From Aspidiotus rigidus (Eukaryota > Arthropoda > Insecta > Hemiptera > Diaspididae): a stretch of DNA of 64,000 nucleotides. Location: assembly GCA_035079385.1 (NCBI GenBank), contig JAVHKY010000001.1, positions 1,955,001 to 2,019,000 on the forward strand. The letters run 5' to 3'. The translations under genes and the position numbers were made by a program. A model generated the notes under the pieces. That model was not told where the DNA came from. It searched no databases and saw only the letters and a list, made by a program, of their open reading frames with translations. This document shows, piece after piece, positions 33,201 through 48,200 of this stretch (within the stretch, counting starts at the first letter, position 1; every line of letters begins with the position of its first letter).

Positions 33201-36200
33201 GAGGGGTCACTCGGAAAAATTTGCCGTGCGCCGTAAAATGTCCGGCCAAAATGAAAATGTGACCTGCGATGAGAGAAAAATGCTCATTACCCATTTTGGC
33301 AGGAACACCACAGAAATGGTATTCCTGTCAGTGGATAATGAACATCCTTTTTTCATCACACGTCACAAATGTTCTAAGTCCATCATTTGCGAAAATGGTC
33401 CGGACCCCCCCCCCCCCATCATATATAGCTCAAAGGTTGAACTTGATAAAAATTGGACTTTCGAGCCATAATATTTTATAGAAGCAGAACTTGAAAAAAT
33501 ATCGAATCTCAAGCTATATATGATAGGAGGGGGACTTGGAAAAATTTCGACTCGCGAGCCGTAATAAATGATAAAAGGGGACTAATGGTGTTTGAAGCAT
33601 TGCATATCTGGTTCACTGAAGGAGATTATTTTTCAATCCATACAATAGGTTCGTTTAACATCCTTAAGGAAGCCGGCAAGTTCCCGTCCTATACCTATGA
33701 TATAATTAGGGAAATATATAAGTGCACGCCCCATAAAATTATATTGACCGCCAGTTCCTCTCCCACCAGGGAAAAAAACTGACACGACGTTGAAATTATG
33801 ATGAACGCCATAAATGCACGCCAGGACTGGCACACGACCCGTATTTCAGAAGAAGATAATTTTGATGCATTTATTGTGAGGAACTCCAGCCAGGATGGGC
33901 TTCACAGTAAAGACTGCCTCCCCATAGTGAACCTGAACCCCCCAATGAGTGAGGTACGACTGTTGATGGAGATGTTTTCCAAGTTGTTCCATCGCGGAGG
34001 AGTCAGTCGAGTCAGTTGGTTAATGCATTGGATTTCGAGCATTGTTGTGAGATCTTCACTGGTTGGTCAAATACTGAAGTTCGTCGTCAGAATAAGACGA
34101 TTCGGCACAAGTATAATGCCAAGGGGATTCGCGGTAGTTATATGGATCAGTGCAATAGCCGCGAGCGTTTCATTATTGACGTTGTTTCAAAAATATTCAC
34201 ACTTCTGATCCTTCCCATGATTTGCCAATTCCACTCTTCCTTTTCACAGGCCCTCTTTGGCAATCAAGGTTCTTGATGGAGTCCAATCTTCAGGCCCCTT
34301 TGGAGCTTCCTTCCGATCTTCAGGAAGCTTTTCACGCTGCACGTGTCAAGTGGCAGTCGGATGTTAATTTGGACTTTTCTCGCGGCGTTTGTTATTATAA
34401 AGGCAAGGCATTCCATTGTCTTCTTTGCTGTTTCTTCTTCCTGTATCAGGTTTTACTTACTTGGTATACTATATTTGAATGAATTAAATGTGGATTGCAC
34501 ATTCTTCTGCATGTTTTCATATGTGCACTATATCCGTTTTGTAGAATTTCTGGTATTTTGAATCTTGAGTGCACAACTTATGTATATGAGGATGTGTGCA
34601 CTACTTACTTCGTGTATTTGTTTGTTTTATAGGATTTCCGGTGTTTTTGGTCTTGAGTGCACAACTTATTAGGCTATGTGTGCACGACTTACTTTGTTTA
34701 TTTGTTTGTTTCCATAGATTTCGAGTGTTTTTGGTTTAACACTCATTTGTGGATGTCCTATAGACAGTTCAAATAAAAATTTAAAAAAAAATAAATGTGA
34801 CCCCGTCTACAGAAACCCGGCCTAGTGTTCAATTACAATCAGGAGAAAAGGAATCTTCCTTCCCTTGTAAAAGATTCTTTTCTCCTGATCAATATCCAAC
34901 GCTAAGCCGGGTTTCTGTAGATGGGGTCACAAATATAAAATAATTGTGAGGATGCAAGGATGGTAAGTCAATTTTTCATGCGAATTGGAAAGGAACTGGT
35001 CCGACCGCCGTGATCCTGCGTGCGTGAATATCGTACCATTGGCGGAAACTCCTTCCGTATTCCTAATGGATGATGACGAGGAGGGGTTGTTGTACTTCAT
35101 CGGATCTTCAAATCTCAGTAAGCCAATCACCGCCCGATTAAGGAAGCAATATATGAAACTCGAAGGTAAATGGACATCCTTTGATACATTCGAGCGGGAA
35201 CATTATAGCATGTAGCACACAAGGGTGACTGCACTTCTCAATGAGTGTGAGTACTTGCCCGTTCTTCTCTGTGCAAACACATTATTGGCATGCAAATTCA
35301 TAACATACAAATTCGATTGAAACTTTGTACCGGCCCCCAGGAAGCTAAAAACATCCCCATGGGTGAAAAACTTGAGCGCGGCCGCCCCTCCAAAGCGAAG
35401 CAAGCATTATTATTACAATAAAACAAAAGTGTCAACGTCTCTTCTATAGTGAATGTAGGCTATAAAGTTTTTTTTAACCGTGTAATGCGTTTCATAGGCG
35501 TGTCAATTTTGTTTCCTTGGCGTGTTATCGATAGGCGGGCAATTTCGCTTTTTGAGGCGTGCGATTAAATGTATGCCATATAATTATAGCTCCGAGATCG
35601 AAATCTTTTCATGTCCCCCTCCTATCATAATATATAGCTCTTAAGTCCGGGTCTATGACGTCACAATTTGATGACCTCATGGGTCAGCCTTGTGACATCC
35701 CAATCTGATGACGTCATAGATCAGTTTTTCCAAGTCCCCTTCCTATTATATGTAGGCTCCAAACTCCCGAGCCTGTGATATCACAATATGATGACGTTTT
35801 TTCTGGCTTCTCCATAACTGCACTATACCAAGTATACCTTTCACATAACTTCAATAATAAGGGAAATACAACTCGTAGGTCAAAATTTTTCAGATCCCAC
35901 TCGTCCCATAAAACGGGTTCCCCGCCACTCCTCGTTTTTGTCGATTGTAGCGCTTCTACAGATGACCGACTTCAACGTCTTAAAAACTTCAAACAGGATG
36001 GTCTATACTTACATGATGACTGTTCTCCTGCTCGCAACCAGCGTTACGCATTTCGGGAACTTTAGGTTTTTCTGCTGGGTAGATTTTCACATTGACTAAC
36101 AAGGGATCACTTTTGTTGTGAACACTGGCTACGTGCGGTCGTTGTTTGCCACGATCAGTTCGAAATACATGAGGAAAAGTGAGCCTGATATTATCGCCGC

Positions 36201-39200
36201 CTGAACTACCCGAAGATGAATGTTCCGACGAAGACGGTGAAGAAGAGGACAAAATTTCAAAATCCTCTCGCCGGTTAACACGATACTTCATTCTCACCGA
36301 CTCGTCGTCGGAGTCTCCAGCTACCTCGTCGTAATCATCGTCAACACCTTCGACGGGATTCGGAGCTGCGTTATTCCGAATAAGGGTGTCGAATTCGGCT
36401 AACAAATTCTCCGACCAAGCATTTAAGCAAGTTTCGAAACTACGACGGCTCCGTCGATTTGGTAACGATGAAAACCGTTTCGCAAAGCTGAGATCGTTTT
36501 CCTTGTCCACGTCAACTGAATTACCCAGATAGTACTTTCTATTTAACGCGCTGCATTTGGAAATCTCCTCGTAACGCGGCTTCACAGAGGCAGTCGGAAC
36601 CCCGGACAAATCATTCCATTTCTCGAAAACTTCGCCTATTTCTTCCTGTACAAACAAACGTAAGAGAAGAAAAAACATAAGTTGAGCATTAAAAAAAGAA
36701 CTAGATAATACATTTTTCGTGTCCATAATAAAAATGCATACGTAATAGTATGTTTTACGATTGTAAAAAGAAGATTCACGAAATGAGGAAATCCCAGCGA
36801 AAACACGTCAAGGCCCGAAGAAGAAAAAGAATGATGAGAATGCGTATCCGTTGCATTGCAATACTTGGTTGTTATTTAAATTCGGCACATAAATAATGGA
36901 CATTAAAAAGTGCATTCTTTTACCTCGTGGTCAACATTTATAGTGAGTATAGGACTATACGTTGCATTCTACCAGCCGATTAGAAAATTCATTCACTGAA
37001 ACGTGATGGAATTCAATTCGGTTTCTGATATTAACTAAGCTGAGTTAACTTTCTGCGCTATTAATCTTTACGGAAATCTAACCCATTCAAATGCGTGAAC
37101 AATTTGAACACGCGCAAAATTAAATACTTAGTACGAGACTTTACCGAGTCCATTACGTCAGGAGTTCGCTTACAAAACTATAATAGAGGAAACGATTAAT
37201 AGGCATATTTTCATTTTCAATCAGTTTTTTTTTTTTTTTTTTTTAATGAAAGCAACCATAATTCATATTTAAAAATGTACGTTCTTAAATTTTTGTGCAG
37301 TCAGTTTCTTGTACAAAAATACTAATGAACTACGCACAGATGCGCGAGTTTGAAAAATAGTAAATTTGACTACGGTTGTGTTTAGAATTCGGTTCCGAAG
37401 CGCTCGTCTTACGAGAAAGATGAAAACTTTAGAAAACATACTACGGGTAATTATTTTAAAAGGATCACAATGTAGCGTAACGACCCAGAATCATTGATAT
37501 CGCGGTCCATAACTCAAACGACAGCATCCAAACACTCTAAATTTATCGTGGAAAATTTGAAAAAATGTAAAAAAAAATATATTTGTTATGATAAAGAGGG
37601 CATAGACTACGCGCAGAATATAATTTGCAGCCATATTTGTGATCCGAGCGACAATGGCAATGTATCGTGTTCTTCGAAAAAGTAAAATAAAAGAATAAAG
37701 AATTGAATTATAGGATTTCAGAAGGACGATAGACAGTTTATGAACGGCTTGAAAAACAAAAATATTTCATTAAAGAAACAATACGCGACTCTAGTTCCAA
37801 AACCTCATAAGTTCATCTTTATCAATTTTGGGATTTTTTCATTTTCTCATTTCCTACACTGTTCTGAATCAGTTGAGACTGGTAGAACAAATTTTTAGTT
37901 TTTTGGACGTGAAGGGCGAGATGATTTACACGTCAAAATTTAAATGTTGAGATTTAAAAAACATCATACTTGAAATTCTTGAAAATATTTATCCCCTTCA
38001 ATCTGAAACAGTACGAAACGATGACCACTACATTCGTTTTTCGCGAAATTCAAAAGTGTAATCTTTCAAATACATAGGCTCTAATGAATTTTATTTGAAT
38101 GTGCTGAGTACCATTATATTCATTCCCACGAGCATAAATATACGAACTCGAAATTTTTCAGGAAACTACTCGTACGTAATTACAGTATGTACAAACTCAG
38201 CACATACTTTTTTCATAAAGAATTCGCAAACTTCAAAAAAACGCTAAGAAGTAACGACTGACACGTATGAAGCGGGATTCGACCTCTATGATCACTAAGG
38301 TATTTCATCAACACACTCTAAGGATATTTTTTGAGGAGTTGGCGAATTTCAATTCATACCAATGGTAGGGCGCTAGCTAGAAAACTTCCTTCTGATCACA
38401 AATCACGGAGAGAGAGAAAATACTGATAAGAGAAACTACAAAGATGACGTTCTCAGAATTTTCGAGAAATTTAACTCACCCCATCACCACGCAGGCAAAG
38501 AAGAGCGTGGAAGAAAGTCATTTCCCTCCACTTTTACGCATTCGGAACAATACTAAACAAGTCGGGTTTCATCAAAATGCCAACAGTCAGGAGAAATTAT
38601 GATTTCTGGTAGCTGATATGCCCGATAATTGACTCAACACGATTTTCCAAGTTACGGCCGGACATATCAAAGGAGGAATACTCAAAAGAGTGAACATGAT
38701 AGATTTTGCAAAGACTGCTGCAGGAATAATGCGGTCTATGCAAAATTTATTGTGTTCACTCTCTCGAGTATCTCTCCTTCGTTATAGCCCAATACTTTTT
38801 TTTTTTTTTTTTTTTTAAATTTTTTTATTTATTTAAATTTAAACATTACATTTAGTCATGAGAGTTGGATGGGTTTTACCATGGTTTTTCCCCACCCCTC
38901 TCATGACGAGTTCGAAATACACTGTGTAACTATACACTTAACTCTACCTATTGAAAGAGGGTATGACTTCTGTTTTTATTTCATTTTACTTATTTTATTA
39001 TCTTATTTATTTATTAATTTTATTTTATTTCATTTTTTTTATTTATTTTATTTTATTTTATTTTTATTTATTTTATTTATTCATTTATTTATTTATTTCA
39101 TTTTTTTATTTTTTTATTTTTTTTTCCCCTTCCTTCTCCTCTCAGTCTATTTGATTTCTTTTTTGGTTTTTAATATCTTTCTTATACATCCATCCAATTT

Positions 39201-42200
39201 TTGGTGGCATTCCCCGTTCTGCAGGCACTGTCCCAATTCCTCTGTAGTTATTTTAGCATCCCCCCTGATACGATCAAAATTTTTGCATTTTATAAAGGTG
39301 TGATCCGGATCATCATCAGAATTTAAGCATTCCCTGCATTGACTATCATTTATACCTTCTGAACTTGAAATGGATACGTCTTTGAGCTAGGGGTCGATCG
39401 AAAATTTACGAGACAGTTTTCTGCAAAACCTACTTCGCAAGACGCATGACGTCATCAATGACCTTGACCTAATTAATGAATTTAGAAAAATTTGGATCGT
39501 TGAAACCTACCGTATATCCTTCGCCCTCAACCAACTGTACTTAGATCTGGCCTAACATATACTGTATACTGGCTTCAAACTTTCTCTGACCAGTAAATAC
39601 CCTGAATGGACGATACGGCTATATCAACTTTTAGTTCTTCGGAACCAGTAACCTCAACCTTCATATGCAGTATACTAGGTTTCATCACACTAGATCTAAG
39701 GTACAGCATACTCTAGGGACTTGAAAGAATTTTGGACTCTCTCCTACAAATACAAATGCTGGAAGACCCTGTTGACGTGGATATGTCTTGGATTTGGGGT
39801 CAGTCAAAAATTACGGCTTCCCTAAAGAAGTTAAACGAGGAACGCAGAGAACCTGTTCTATGGGTTGAATTGGTTTTGTTATTGAGAATTCAAATCGAAA
39901 TCTTAAATATTAAGTTTTCTTGAGTCCCTTGAATCATGGTGTATGTAGCCGGAGAGTAAGAATTTTCCTTCCTATCACACATCGTATATTATGGCTTGAA
40001 AGTGAAAATTTCCTTCCAAGTCTCCCTTCCATCACACACAGCTCGAGAGTCGAAATTTTTCCTCATATTATCCTATATAGCTTGAGAGTCAACATTTTTC
40101 CAAGTTTTTGGGTGGACGACGCACGGCAAATTTTTCGAACCCCCCCCCCCATAGAAGAGGTTCCCTGTTAGAATTTGCGCGACGCTATTCTGCCGCACGC
40201 TTGATGACGTCATCAGTGACCTTCACCTACTTCAGCAATTAGAAAAAATTTACTTTTAACTGGGAACCTGTTCCTTGGGGGGCTTTTTGAGAAATTTGCC
40301 GTGCGCATATCCACCATGCGCCGTCCGCCGTCCAACAAAAAAATTGGAAAAATTTCAACTCTGGAGCCATATATGATAGGAAGGGTGGAAGCAATCCGTT
40401 TTTTAAGTTTACGTTCATTATGAATAAAATACTCGCGAAGAGTAAAGAGGAAGATACACGAACCGCAATAAAATTATACGACCAAGCGCTTCCGGCTAAA
40501 CAGCCATTCTCAAGCTCTAGAAAGCGACTGAACCCCAACACCAACAAGAACGAGTAACAACGGAAAGGAGGTCAGGATTGAACCAACGAGTCATCGAAAT
40601 GTGAATCACCCTCATAGACTAATTCAATCAATCCCTCCTCAGGAATGTAGGGTTCAACACGGTAATGTCTTTAATATCTCGGTGACGATGAATTTCAATT
40701 TCTTCCAACGCTAAGCGCTTGAAATACGATTTTTCCTTGTGAAGGAGAGCTTCAGACCCCTCTTTGGGACTATGGCCAGTTTCAATTAAATGGTGCGCAA
40801 ACGCCGACTCGCCTACTTTTCTTTTTTTCCAGGCTTCCCTGTGTTGATCAACTCTGATTTGGAGTTGTCGGCCAGTCATTCATACATACACGCTAGGGTA
40901 ATCGTCACAGGCACCCTATAAACACCCCCCCCCCTCTCGGCCACCGGTATCGGATCTTTCAATTTGACCAACAGGCTCTTAACAGTACGGATTAGTGCTA
41001 TAAAACGCCGGTCGAAAACCGAATGGACGGAGGACGCGGCTCAACTCCGAAGAAAACTTCCCCAGAAACGGCAGCCTAATCCACCGTTTACGCCTATCAA
41101 AGTGCAATTCACGGGGGAGGGAAGTTGTGGAATCGAGACTTTTTCTCGTAAGTCTCCTACGGACCATGAGGTCAATGTCCACCTTGACCTGATTCACTCT
41201 AGCCAAGTGCTTTATCGTGACGAGTTCGTTTTTGAAAGCAACCTCACTCAGAGGGATTTGAGTGAGTCGATAGACCAAGCTATTAAATGTAGCTATTTTA
41301 TGGGCGAAAGGTACGAAAGATGACCCGTGGATGGCAATGTCGGTCGAGGTACTTTTCCGGTAAATACCGAATTCGTGGACACCGTCAATGACAGATATGG
41401 TTAAGTCCAGAAAGTTTATTGATGAACCACCAACTTTCAGAGTAAATTTAATGGAAGGATATAATCTATTTAAATAAGCGAGAAACTCACTAAGGAGCTC
41501 CGCAGGACCGGTCCACGCCGTACCTATGCCAATAGAAAACGTGATTCAAAAACACCTGGCCCGAAGAAAACAGGTCAACCTCAAATTTGGACGTAAAAAC
41601 TTCCGAAATGAGGGAACCTAAGGGGGAACCTACGGGGATCCCTACCTCCTCAGGGAACTCAGAATATTTACCATCAAACTTACAAAAACTAGGTGACCAA
41701 TAGGCGTTCAACGGGTCGAAAAATTCGCCGAATTCATTATGAGGAGTACCACATTCCACAAGCAATTTACCTATTTGTTGCACAGTTGCAGCCTTAGGGA
41801 TATTGGGAAAAAGCCCAACGACATCAAACGAGCACAAAATTGAACCTGGAGGAAGGTATGTGTCCTTCAATTTTTCAGCCAGGGCGCTCTAATTCTGAAT
41901 CGAATAGGGAGACTCCATCTCCACACGAGCTTTGAACCATTTGTCCAGGAACTTAGCGAGGGAGTAGGTGGGGGAGGAAACGAATGAAACAACCGGCCGT
42001 ATCGGTACATTTTCTTTGTGTACCTTGGGCAATCCGTAAAGGAGAGGAGGGACTGGATTCGGTTCCAAAATAGCTTTCTTTACAGCGGGGCTCTTAATGA
42101 TCACCTCACTATCATTATTAAAAAAAATTAGAAGCCATTGCAGACATTGCAATGGCAGCCGGGAACCCGCAATTCCTTAACTCGACCTCTCAGGTGGTAT

Positions 42201-45200
42201 GGAACTGAGTTGATAATCTTGTCATATAATTCAAATCGAAATTATCATTCTACATTCCCTCCTATCATATATAGCTCGAGAGTCGAAATTCTTCTAAGTC
42301 CCCCTTCTATCATATATAGCTCGGAAGTCACAATTCTTCCAAGTCCCCCTCCTATCATATATAGTTCGAGGCTCGAAATTCTTCCAAGTCCCCCTCCTAT
42401 CATATTATATAGCTCGAGACTCGAAATTCTTCTAAATCTTCTAAGTCCCCCTCCTATCATATATAGCTCGAAAGTCACAATTCTTCCAAGTCCCCCTCCT
42501 ATCATATATATCTCAAGACTTGAAATTCTTCTAAGTCCCCCTCCTATCATATATATCTCGAGACTTGAAATTCTTCTAAGTCCCCCTCCTATCATATATA
42601 GCTCGAGACTTGATATTCTTCTAAGTCCCCTTCCTTTCATATATAGCTCGAGACTCGAAATTCTTCTAAGTCCCGTAACCTAACCTAACCTGCGGATGCG
42701 GACGTTTTCTGAGGATGTAATCTCCTAACGAAATGGATAGCGGGTTCCCCGCTAAAAAAAAAAAATGTGCCGAAATGGTTCGCAATACCCCCCTCCCTTG
42801 CATAAGTGATGCAGGAAGTGACTTGATCTTGGGTTTGAGGAGGAAGATTAGGGAGGAAAAGTTAGTGATTACAAAAGCTGACAAAGAGAATGCTGTCGTA
42901 GTGATGGACAAGGCTTCCTATGTGTCTAAGGTTTACGAGGCGCTTGGCCAATGTGGGGCCAAGGAGGACCCTCTCTTTGATATCCCAAAATTCGTTAAAG
43001 AGGCTAGAAAACTTATTAATGGTAGTGAGGTGATCATTAAGAGCCCCGCTGTAAAGAAAGCTATTTTGGAACCGAATCCAGTCCCTCCCGACATTACTTT
43101 CATCTTTTGGCGGCCCTCAATCCGAAAACCACTGCACTGTGGGATAGAATTGAATTTTATGAATAAACCAGTTCAGTATGACGTCACATATCAAAATTAT
43201 AGACAGAGTTGTCAACGGCAGGTCCGTGCCGAGCCTTTCTGGCGCCTTGGGCAAACCGACTTTTTCACGCCTCATTCAAGATTCATAATTTTTGTCTCAA
43301 GAAAATTAGTTTCTGTGGGGACATGTTGGTCTCTCCGTCACAGTTTTTCCCCGCAAAGTGGAGAACCCCTTTCCTTTTTTTTTTTGAATTTGTCCCTCTC
43401 GTTCTCAGTTATGAGACTCTCGTTCCAGAGAACCTGTTTTCTAACTTGATTGACTCAATTACTCGTTTTTCGGATAAAAATCTCAATTGACCTTTTGAAG
43501 TCGAGAATTAAGACATATATACGATAGTCCAAGAGTTCAAGTTACTGATGCAAGTCATATACGTATGTAATACAAACACCACCGAGAAAGGCCAATACAT
43601 GATTTTATAACATCTTACTTCCAGAATAAAATAATTTACAGTTATATTCAAGGCGACTTCTATTGGTGGATGGATCAAGCAAACATTTGACGGTTCTGAA
43701 TAATTTTTTCAGTTGTCCATCAATCCCATTTAATAATTCTGAGATACGTCTTTCTCAGGTAAGCAAGTATAACAACAAAGCATTCCTCTCCAATCAAATC
43801 ACAGGTATTCATGAATATCTGAAAAGAGCTTTCGTGTGCAATTTGGTAAGCTTCCAAAACTTGAATTATTTCGCTGTTGGAGGTTTATTTGCGTTCGTCT
43901 AATAATGACGTAAACTTGAAACCGGTCAAGGAAAATTGTTTTTCTATGGTGGATCTTGTAATACTTCTACATTACTAAATTCTACGACTTTTTTTCAACA
44001 ATTCAAAAAGGGAAAGATTCCCGGTGTATTAAACACGTGTATCAAAGAAAATTTGCTCACCACTGCATAACCTTTCAAAATTTCGTGTGGGTTGGGTTCT
44101 CCTACAATTTTCGAAGAAAATCACGCTACCAACAAACTAGATGTCCTGTTCTCCTCTCATCACTAAATTATACATCTCTTTTTTCGGGATGTGAGGTCAG
44201 TTTGGTGAGTTGCATTACTTCGTCCAATATAGTAACGTCACCCACTAGGTTATTTCTTATAAATATATTTACGCCTGATCAGACATAGCACCGCATGGTT
44301 TCGTACTCTACCTAATACTTTCGCAGAGACAAGTTCAATTTAGTCACGCACAAATTACTTCTAGAAATTCTTCCTTATATATAACAAAAAATAAACGGGC
44401 TAGGGTTCTGATACTCCGGCAACGAACGAAATTGAAAATATCGAAAAATTTGATACCTCCATTGAAATCAAATCATCATTCTCAAATTTTCAAACGTCCC
44501 TCTCTGAACGGATTAGAAAAGAAGAAGATTTTTCTCATATAAATAGGTTAATGGATACTCAAAGTATATCCGAAAAAGCGCTGAATTTTTTTTCAATACT
44601 GACCTTTCAGGAACCATCCAATTTTTTTCGTCTTCTAGTGCTTTTTGCAATTCATTCAAGTATGATTTATTGGAGATTTAAACTAGTTTTACTTCACCGT
44701 TTCAGGAATAAAATGAGTTATTTTCAAGAATTTAAAGAATTTTAGACCACCTTCTTATGTATACACCATCCGAGATAACTTCATGAATGAAAAATCACAG
44801 ATCACAAAATTCACAGTTACATCAAAAACAACCACTTTCTTTGGTATTTTTCAAATTTTACGTTACATTCAGGAATAATTCAAAACCAGATCTTACACCG
44901 GATGACAGGGACGACAAGCATGCGGTATTTATGTAGATACGTACCTCACGAGCTGTTCCTACATCCGATTTTGACACCTGTAGGCAAATTAGGCAAACCC
45001 TTCATCGATACGTACGTTTTCCGCACAGATTTTCGAACGACATGATATTTCGAAACAGGAAACAAACGATGGGGTAATTTTTACGCATTTTTACCGGCTT
45101 ATACGCACTCAAAATGATGAAAAAGCACGAGGTGATCAAACAAATTTCAAACTGAACCCGTGAAAAAACGATCGTCTGAATAATCAAACATTATTCGTGT

Positions 45201-48200
45201 GTAGGTTCATCGAAAGCAAAACGAGTAACACTCAATACTACCCAAGACATATAAGCAAGTGGGAGACCAGAACATACTTTCAACAAACTACGTCGGGTGT
45301 AACACAACACGAAAATAGGAGGATGGTTGTCCATTCCTTTTCTGTCATAATAATGATACATCAAGTGGTTCCAACCTTCGCAGAAAAATTGAAAATGAAT
45401 TATTTTGACGTCGCTTCAAAAAAAAAAATTCTTGAGCTTCTCGTACGATTATATTTTTGGTAAAATACGGTAAATCTTGAATACGTCACACAAAATAAAT
45501 TTCTTGAGGTGCTACACGTTGGAAGAAGACTTTTCTACGATCAATATAATGAAGAAATCTCCTTGGAACCAGTTAAGGATCAGTTCTTACAAAGAATGGG
45601 TCACAATGAATTCTCATCACGACCGGATACAAATTGGATTTCAAACATACGAGGGAGAGAAACGGGTGAATTTTCTCGAAAGCCGATGAAATAGTCTTTT
45701 AACAATCAGTATTTTTCTTCCAAATGTACACTCATGAATTCTCTAGGACTATCAATTTCTCTCTTCTGACAAGTCTCATCTCTTCGCGCTGGTTTTATTC
45801 AAAATTTAAGTGCCCGTACCCGTTCATACAGTCAGGACCTTGAAACTTTAACAAATTTCAATTATTCGGAAAGGTTTCCTTTCGAGGTATGAAACTTTCG
45901 AAATTCGTATGCGCGTTATACTAACGGAGTTCTGTGGCATGATACTATTGCGTATACTTCCTCGTATGATTGAAATCTCATCAAGTCCCATGAGAGGCTC
46001 GCCCACCTATAAACCTAGAGTTTTAAAGCTTTTCATATTTGGCCAATTAGCTCAGCTAGATGGTCTGACATATTATATAGTAGGTTAAGGAGGGGAAATA
46101 AAGAAGCGGAGCGAGTGAGCCCGTCAGTTATACAATTTACTGTCACAAATCCGTGCCCTCTCCATATGTATAGCTCGAAGGTCCAAATTTTCTCAATTCC
46201 TTCTCCTAATCTAAATAGCAAGTCTTCGCTTCAATTATCGTGATTTTTCAAAGTCTCCCAATAGTAATACACAGGGTCACTGTGTATTTTTTCAAATATA
46301 TTCCCCAAATAGCCCCCTTCTTGAGAACCACGTTTCACACGGAGAACGACAGGCGTTTTTCTTAAATAGCTCTTCATAAAACAGGTCTTCTGCTAAAATT
46401 AATTCGTATTCAGAGTGGGTACAATTTATTGAGGTCCTCGAATAGCTGCTTACTTTTTTGACAACACAAGAATAAAAATATGAAGTCGACAGGATTTCAA
46501 TCAAAAATGAGTAAAAATTTCAAGACCGTCTAATTACATCCATAAATAAGACCTTGTTCATTAGAAAGTCCAAGTCGAGAGTTTAGTCCATCTACCTTTC
46601 GCCACCAGGAAGTGGAAATTACAACCGAGGAGGTGACGAAGTACCTGAGCACCTGGTTTGATTTAAAGACGAGCTTCAGGCACCACTTCGGCAGTGGAAA
46701 AGACGGGCAGGATGGTGCCACCTTATGTCGAACCTAACAGGGCCGAGGGAAGTAAGGAGAAGGATCATGATGAACACCATATTGTCGATCCTCCTATATG
46801 GCGCTTCCGTATGGACTGACTCCATGAAGATAGTCTACAGAAGGAAAGAAATTGAAACGATGCAACGAAGTTAGTGCCCACCCGCATGGTCTCGACGGAG
46901 GCTTTTCGCGTATTAGTACGTTCACCACCAATCGAGAGAGCGGTGGTGTTCAAAAGAAGAAGAGGACAAGAGGCTTATAGGTCAAGCGGGAGGTCAGACG
47001 CCCCATGCCTAAAAAATGAAAAACGAGAACTGCTCAGAGTGAGCTAAGGAAAACGGCGAAGCATGTATTAATATACGCGATATAGATGAGTGGATTAATC
47101 GAGACCATAGCCAGCTGAACTTCCATCTGATGCAAGTGTGGCGGCCATGGTTGCTTCAACAAGTACCTTCATAAGAAATTCAGCAAAGTTGAGCAAGCAA
47201 CATGTTCACATTGCGATCAAGGGCGGTATAATGGACCTCAGCACACCTTATTTGAGTATACGTCGTCGTGAAGGCGTGAGTGGGGCAAGCTTAGTCGGTC
47301 ACTGCACAAGATTAGGTCCGGGAAGCACTTGCTCCGAGCAGCCTGGAAGCCACAACGCCAACTTCCGAAGAAGCATGGAACCAGGTGTCTACATTTGCAG
47401 CCACAGATGGTTCAAATCGCGAGTAGATTATACCTCCCCTCACTCAGTATCAAACTCAGGTTCGTTGACGAAGAGGTTGAAGGATATAAGCCACCCTGAG
47501 GAAACGATTTTATGTTCCTTTGATGTGGTGGGATTATTTCCTCACATCCCGAAGGCTGTCGCAATCCAACATATGGGCGAATTGCTTGTAAGAACTGGTG
47601 TCCCTCGTGAGGAATTGGTAGAATTCTTCGACCTTCTGAGAGTTTGCTGGACTCCCAATTTTTGTAAATTTGAGGGAAAATTTTTCGGATTCCCAGAAGA
47701 AGTGGGGATCCCTATTGGGTCCCCTTTGGGCTCATTAATATCGGAGGTTTTCATGTCCAGATTTGAAGTCGAATTGTTTTCTTCGGGCCAAGTACTAGAA
47801 AAATTACGTCTTTTACTGGCATAGGTATGTAGACGACATATTGTGCGCGTAGACTGGCCCAGTGGAACTCCTTAATGAGTTCCTTTCTTACTTAAATGGG
47901 CGATATCCTTCCATAAAATTCACTCTGGAAGTTGGCGGCTTATTAATAAATTTCTTGGACTTGTCCATATTTATTAGAGATGTCGTCCATGAATTTGGTA
48001 TTTATAGAATAGAAACTTCGACTGAAATGACAATCCATGGGTCATCTTTCTATCCCGCTGCACACAAGATCGCTACCTTCAATAGCTTGATACATCGACT
48101 GACTAGTATTCTCTTGAGTCAGGATGCTTTCCAGAAGGAACTAGGGACGATCAAGTACTTGGTCAGAGTGAACCAAGTTCGAGTGGACATTGATTTAATG

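Noticed and set aside
38869..39303. 144-codon plus-strand frame rich in Phe, Leu, Ile and Tyr
   Set aside because: It is the antisense of a LINE 3' region plus (TTTA)n low-complexity DNA.
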